Source: DATBLE01 sp046735055 (GTDB taxonomy: Bacteria > Actinomycetota > Thermoleophilia > Gaiellales > Gaiellaceae). Taken from it: a DNA stretch of 13,394 bases. Below the pieces are notes generated by a model. That model was not told where the DNA came from, made no database searches, and was given only the letters and a program-made list of their open reading frames with translations. Location of the stretch: assembly GCA_046735055.1 (NCBI GenBank), contig JBKPSO010000016.1, forward strand, positions 1 through 13,394, given 5' to 3'. The stretch's first letter is position 1. Every line of letters begins with the position of its first letter. The translations under genes and the position numbers were made by a program. Below are positions 12,816 to 13,394 of the stretch, piece after piece.

Positions 12816-13394
12816 CTACGCCTCTGCCGGGACGGGCTCCAGGCCGGCTGCGAGCTGGCCGTCCTCGCCCGGCGGCCGGTCGGGCTCGGCGGGGCAGCCG
12901 CACGACTCGCGGTGAACGAACTTGGGCTCCAGCTGTACCTTTCGGACGGCGAGATCGGGATTCGCGAGGCGCGAAAGGAGCATCGCGACCGCCTGCTCCC
13001 CGATCTGCGTGTTCGCCTGCGCGATCGTGGTCAGCCGCGGATGGAACAGATCGGCCCACTCGAAATCGTCGAAGGCGACCAGCGCGAAGTCGTTCGGAAC
13101 GGTGAGCGAGGCGTCCCGGAGCGCCTGCATGACGCCGATCGTCATCCGGTTGTTCGTCACCACCAACGCCGTGGGCGGTCGCTCGAGGGCCAGCAGGCGA
13201 TGGACGGCGGCACGCGCATGCTCGATGTCTGAGTCGCCGCGGGCGACCAGGTCCGGGTCGAAGTCGAGGGACGCCGACGCGAGCCCGCGGCGATAGCCCT
13301 CGATTCGCTCTTCACTCGTCGCCAGGCCCTCGAGCCCGGCGATCATGCCGATGCGCTCGTGGCCGAGTCCGGCGAGGTGTTCGACGAGCTGGGC
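12816..13394 (-). CDS. LacI-family transcriptional regulator, partial (N-terminal HTH beyond window)
   Basis: The C-terminal 192 residues of a LacI-type regulator, open to the window edge. They match the sugar-binding (periplasmic-binding-protein-like) core: LVEHLAGLGHERIGMIAG, TSEERIEGYRRGL, PTALVVTNNRMTIGVMQALRD, VAFDDFEWADLFHPRLTTIAQ and GEQAVAMLLSRL are family hallmarks in the right order, ending HRESCG. After that a 25-residue Pro/Glu-rich tail follows (CPAEPDRPPGED ...), which is longer than usual. The DNA-binding domain and start are outside the window. Such proteins repress sugar-uptake or catabolic operons until a sugar or sugar phosphate binds. Its target is probably upstream of the gene, outside view; a link to the oxidoreductase/isomerase operon 9.5 kb away is only possible. 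Confidence 0.9.
   Translation of the reverse strand, partial: AQLVEHLAGLGHERIGMIAGLEGLATSEERIEGYRRGLASASLDFDPDLVARGDSDIEHARAAVHRLLALERPPTALVVTNNRMTIGVMQALRDASLTVPNDFALVAFDDFEWADLFHPRLTTIAQANTQIGEQAVAMLLSRLANPDLAVRKVQLEPKFVHRESCGCPAEPDRPPGEDGQLAAGLEPVPAEA

Overview
The window looks like a chromosomal segment of a high-GC actinobacterium. Most real genes have G/C at third codon positions and start with GTG or TTG as well as ATG. The three tRNA genes do not encode CCA. The mix of a CSLREA-type secreted beta-helix protein, many carbohydrate NAD(P) enzymes and an integrase opening 'VASLQAKHSRQCGL' would suit the Thermoleophilia (Solirubrobacterales/Gaiellales). That placement is inference from gene style, not proof.

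Left edge (1-1400): the N-terminal two thirds of a tyrosine integrase runs off the window and begins 91 bp from the 3' end of tRNA-Lys(TTT). This is the usual layout of an element inserted into a tRNA gene. Two small convergent unknown genes share a CTAG stop, and tRNA-Glu(TTC) follows.

1400-5700, all on the minus strand: a two-gene sugar operon (Gfo/Idh/MocA oxidoreductase, then a TIM-barrel sugar isomerase/epimerase) with a palindrome and a -10-like box at its promoter; a TetR regulator that has lost the N-terminal part of its DNA-binding domain; a hairpin; and a translationally coupled pair of dehydrogenases, a DenD-like D-erythronate dehydrogenase followed by a classical SDR. An inverted repeat lies in the divergent region upstream of denD.

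5700-6420: an SGNH/GDSL hydrolase gene on the plus strand, broken by an internal deletion and two frame changes.

6410-9779, minus strand: a tight set of a Fes-like esterase, a second alpha/beta-hydrolase (COG4947-like), an ATP-grasp enzyme and a YjbR/MmcQ protein. The first three overlap by 4 and 8 nt. An amide/ester bond-forming ligase coupled to two serine hydrolases suggests a pathway for a small conjugate of unknown identity. This is the best candidate for an undescribed system in the window.

9827-12480, minus strand: a large secreted CSLREA/beta-helix/InlB-like-repeat protein, preceded on the same strand by a frameshifted scrap of a second InlB-like repeat, probably a decayed relative.

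12550-13394: tRNA-Val(TAC), about 190 bp with no gene that I can support, then the C-terminal two thirds of a LacI-family regulator that leaves the window. Three of the protein genes are decayed or truncated (TetR, SGNH, repeat scrap), which points to gene loss in this neighbourhood. No CRISPR array, rRNA or insertion sequence was seen.
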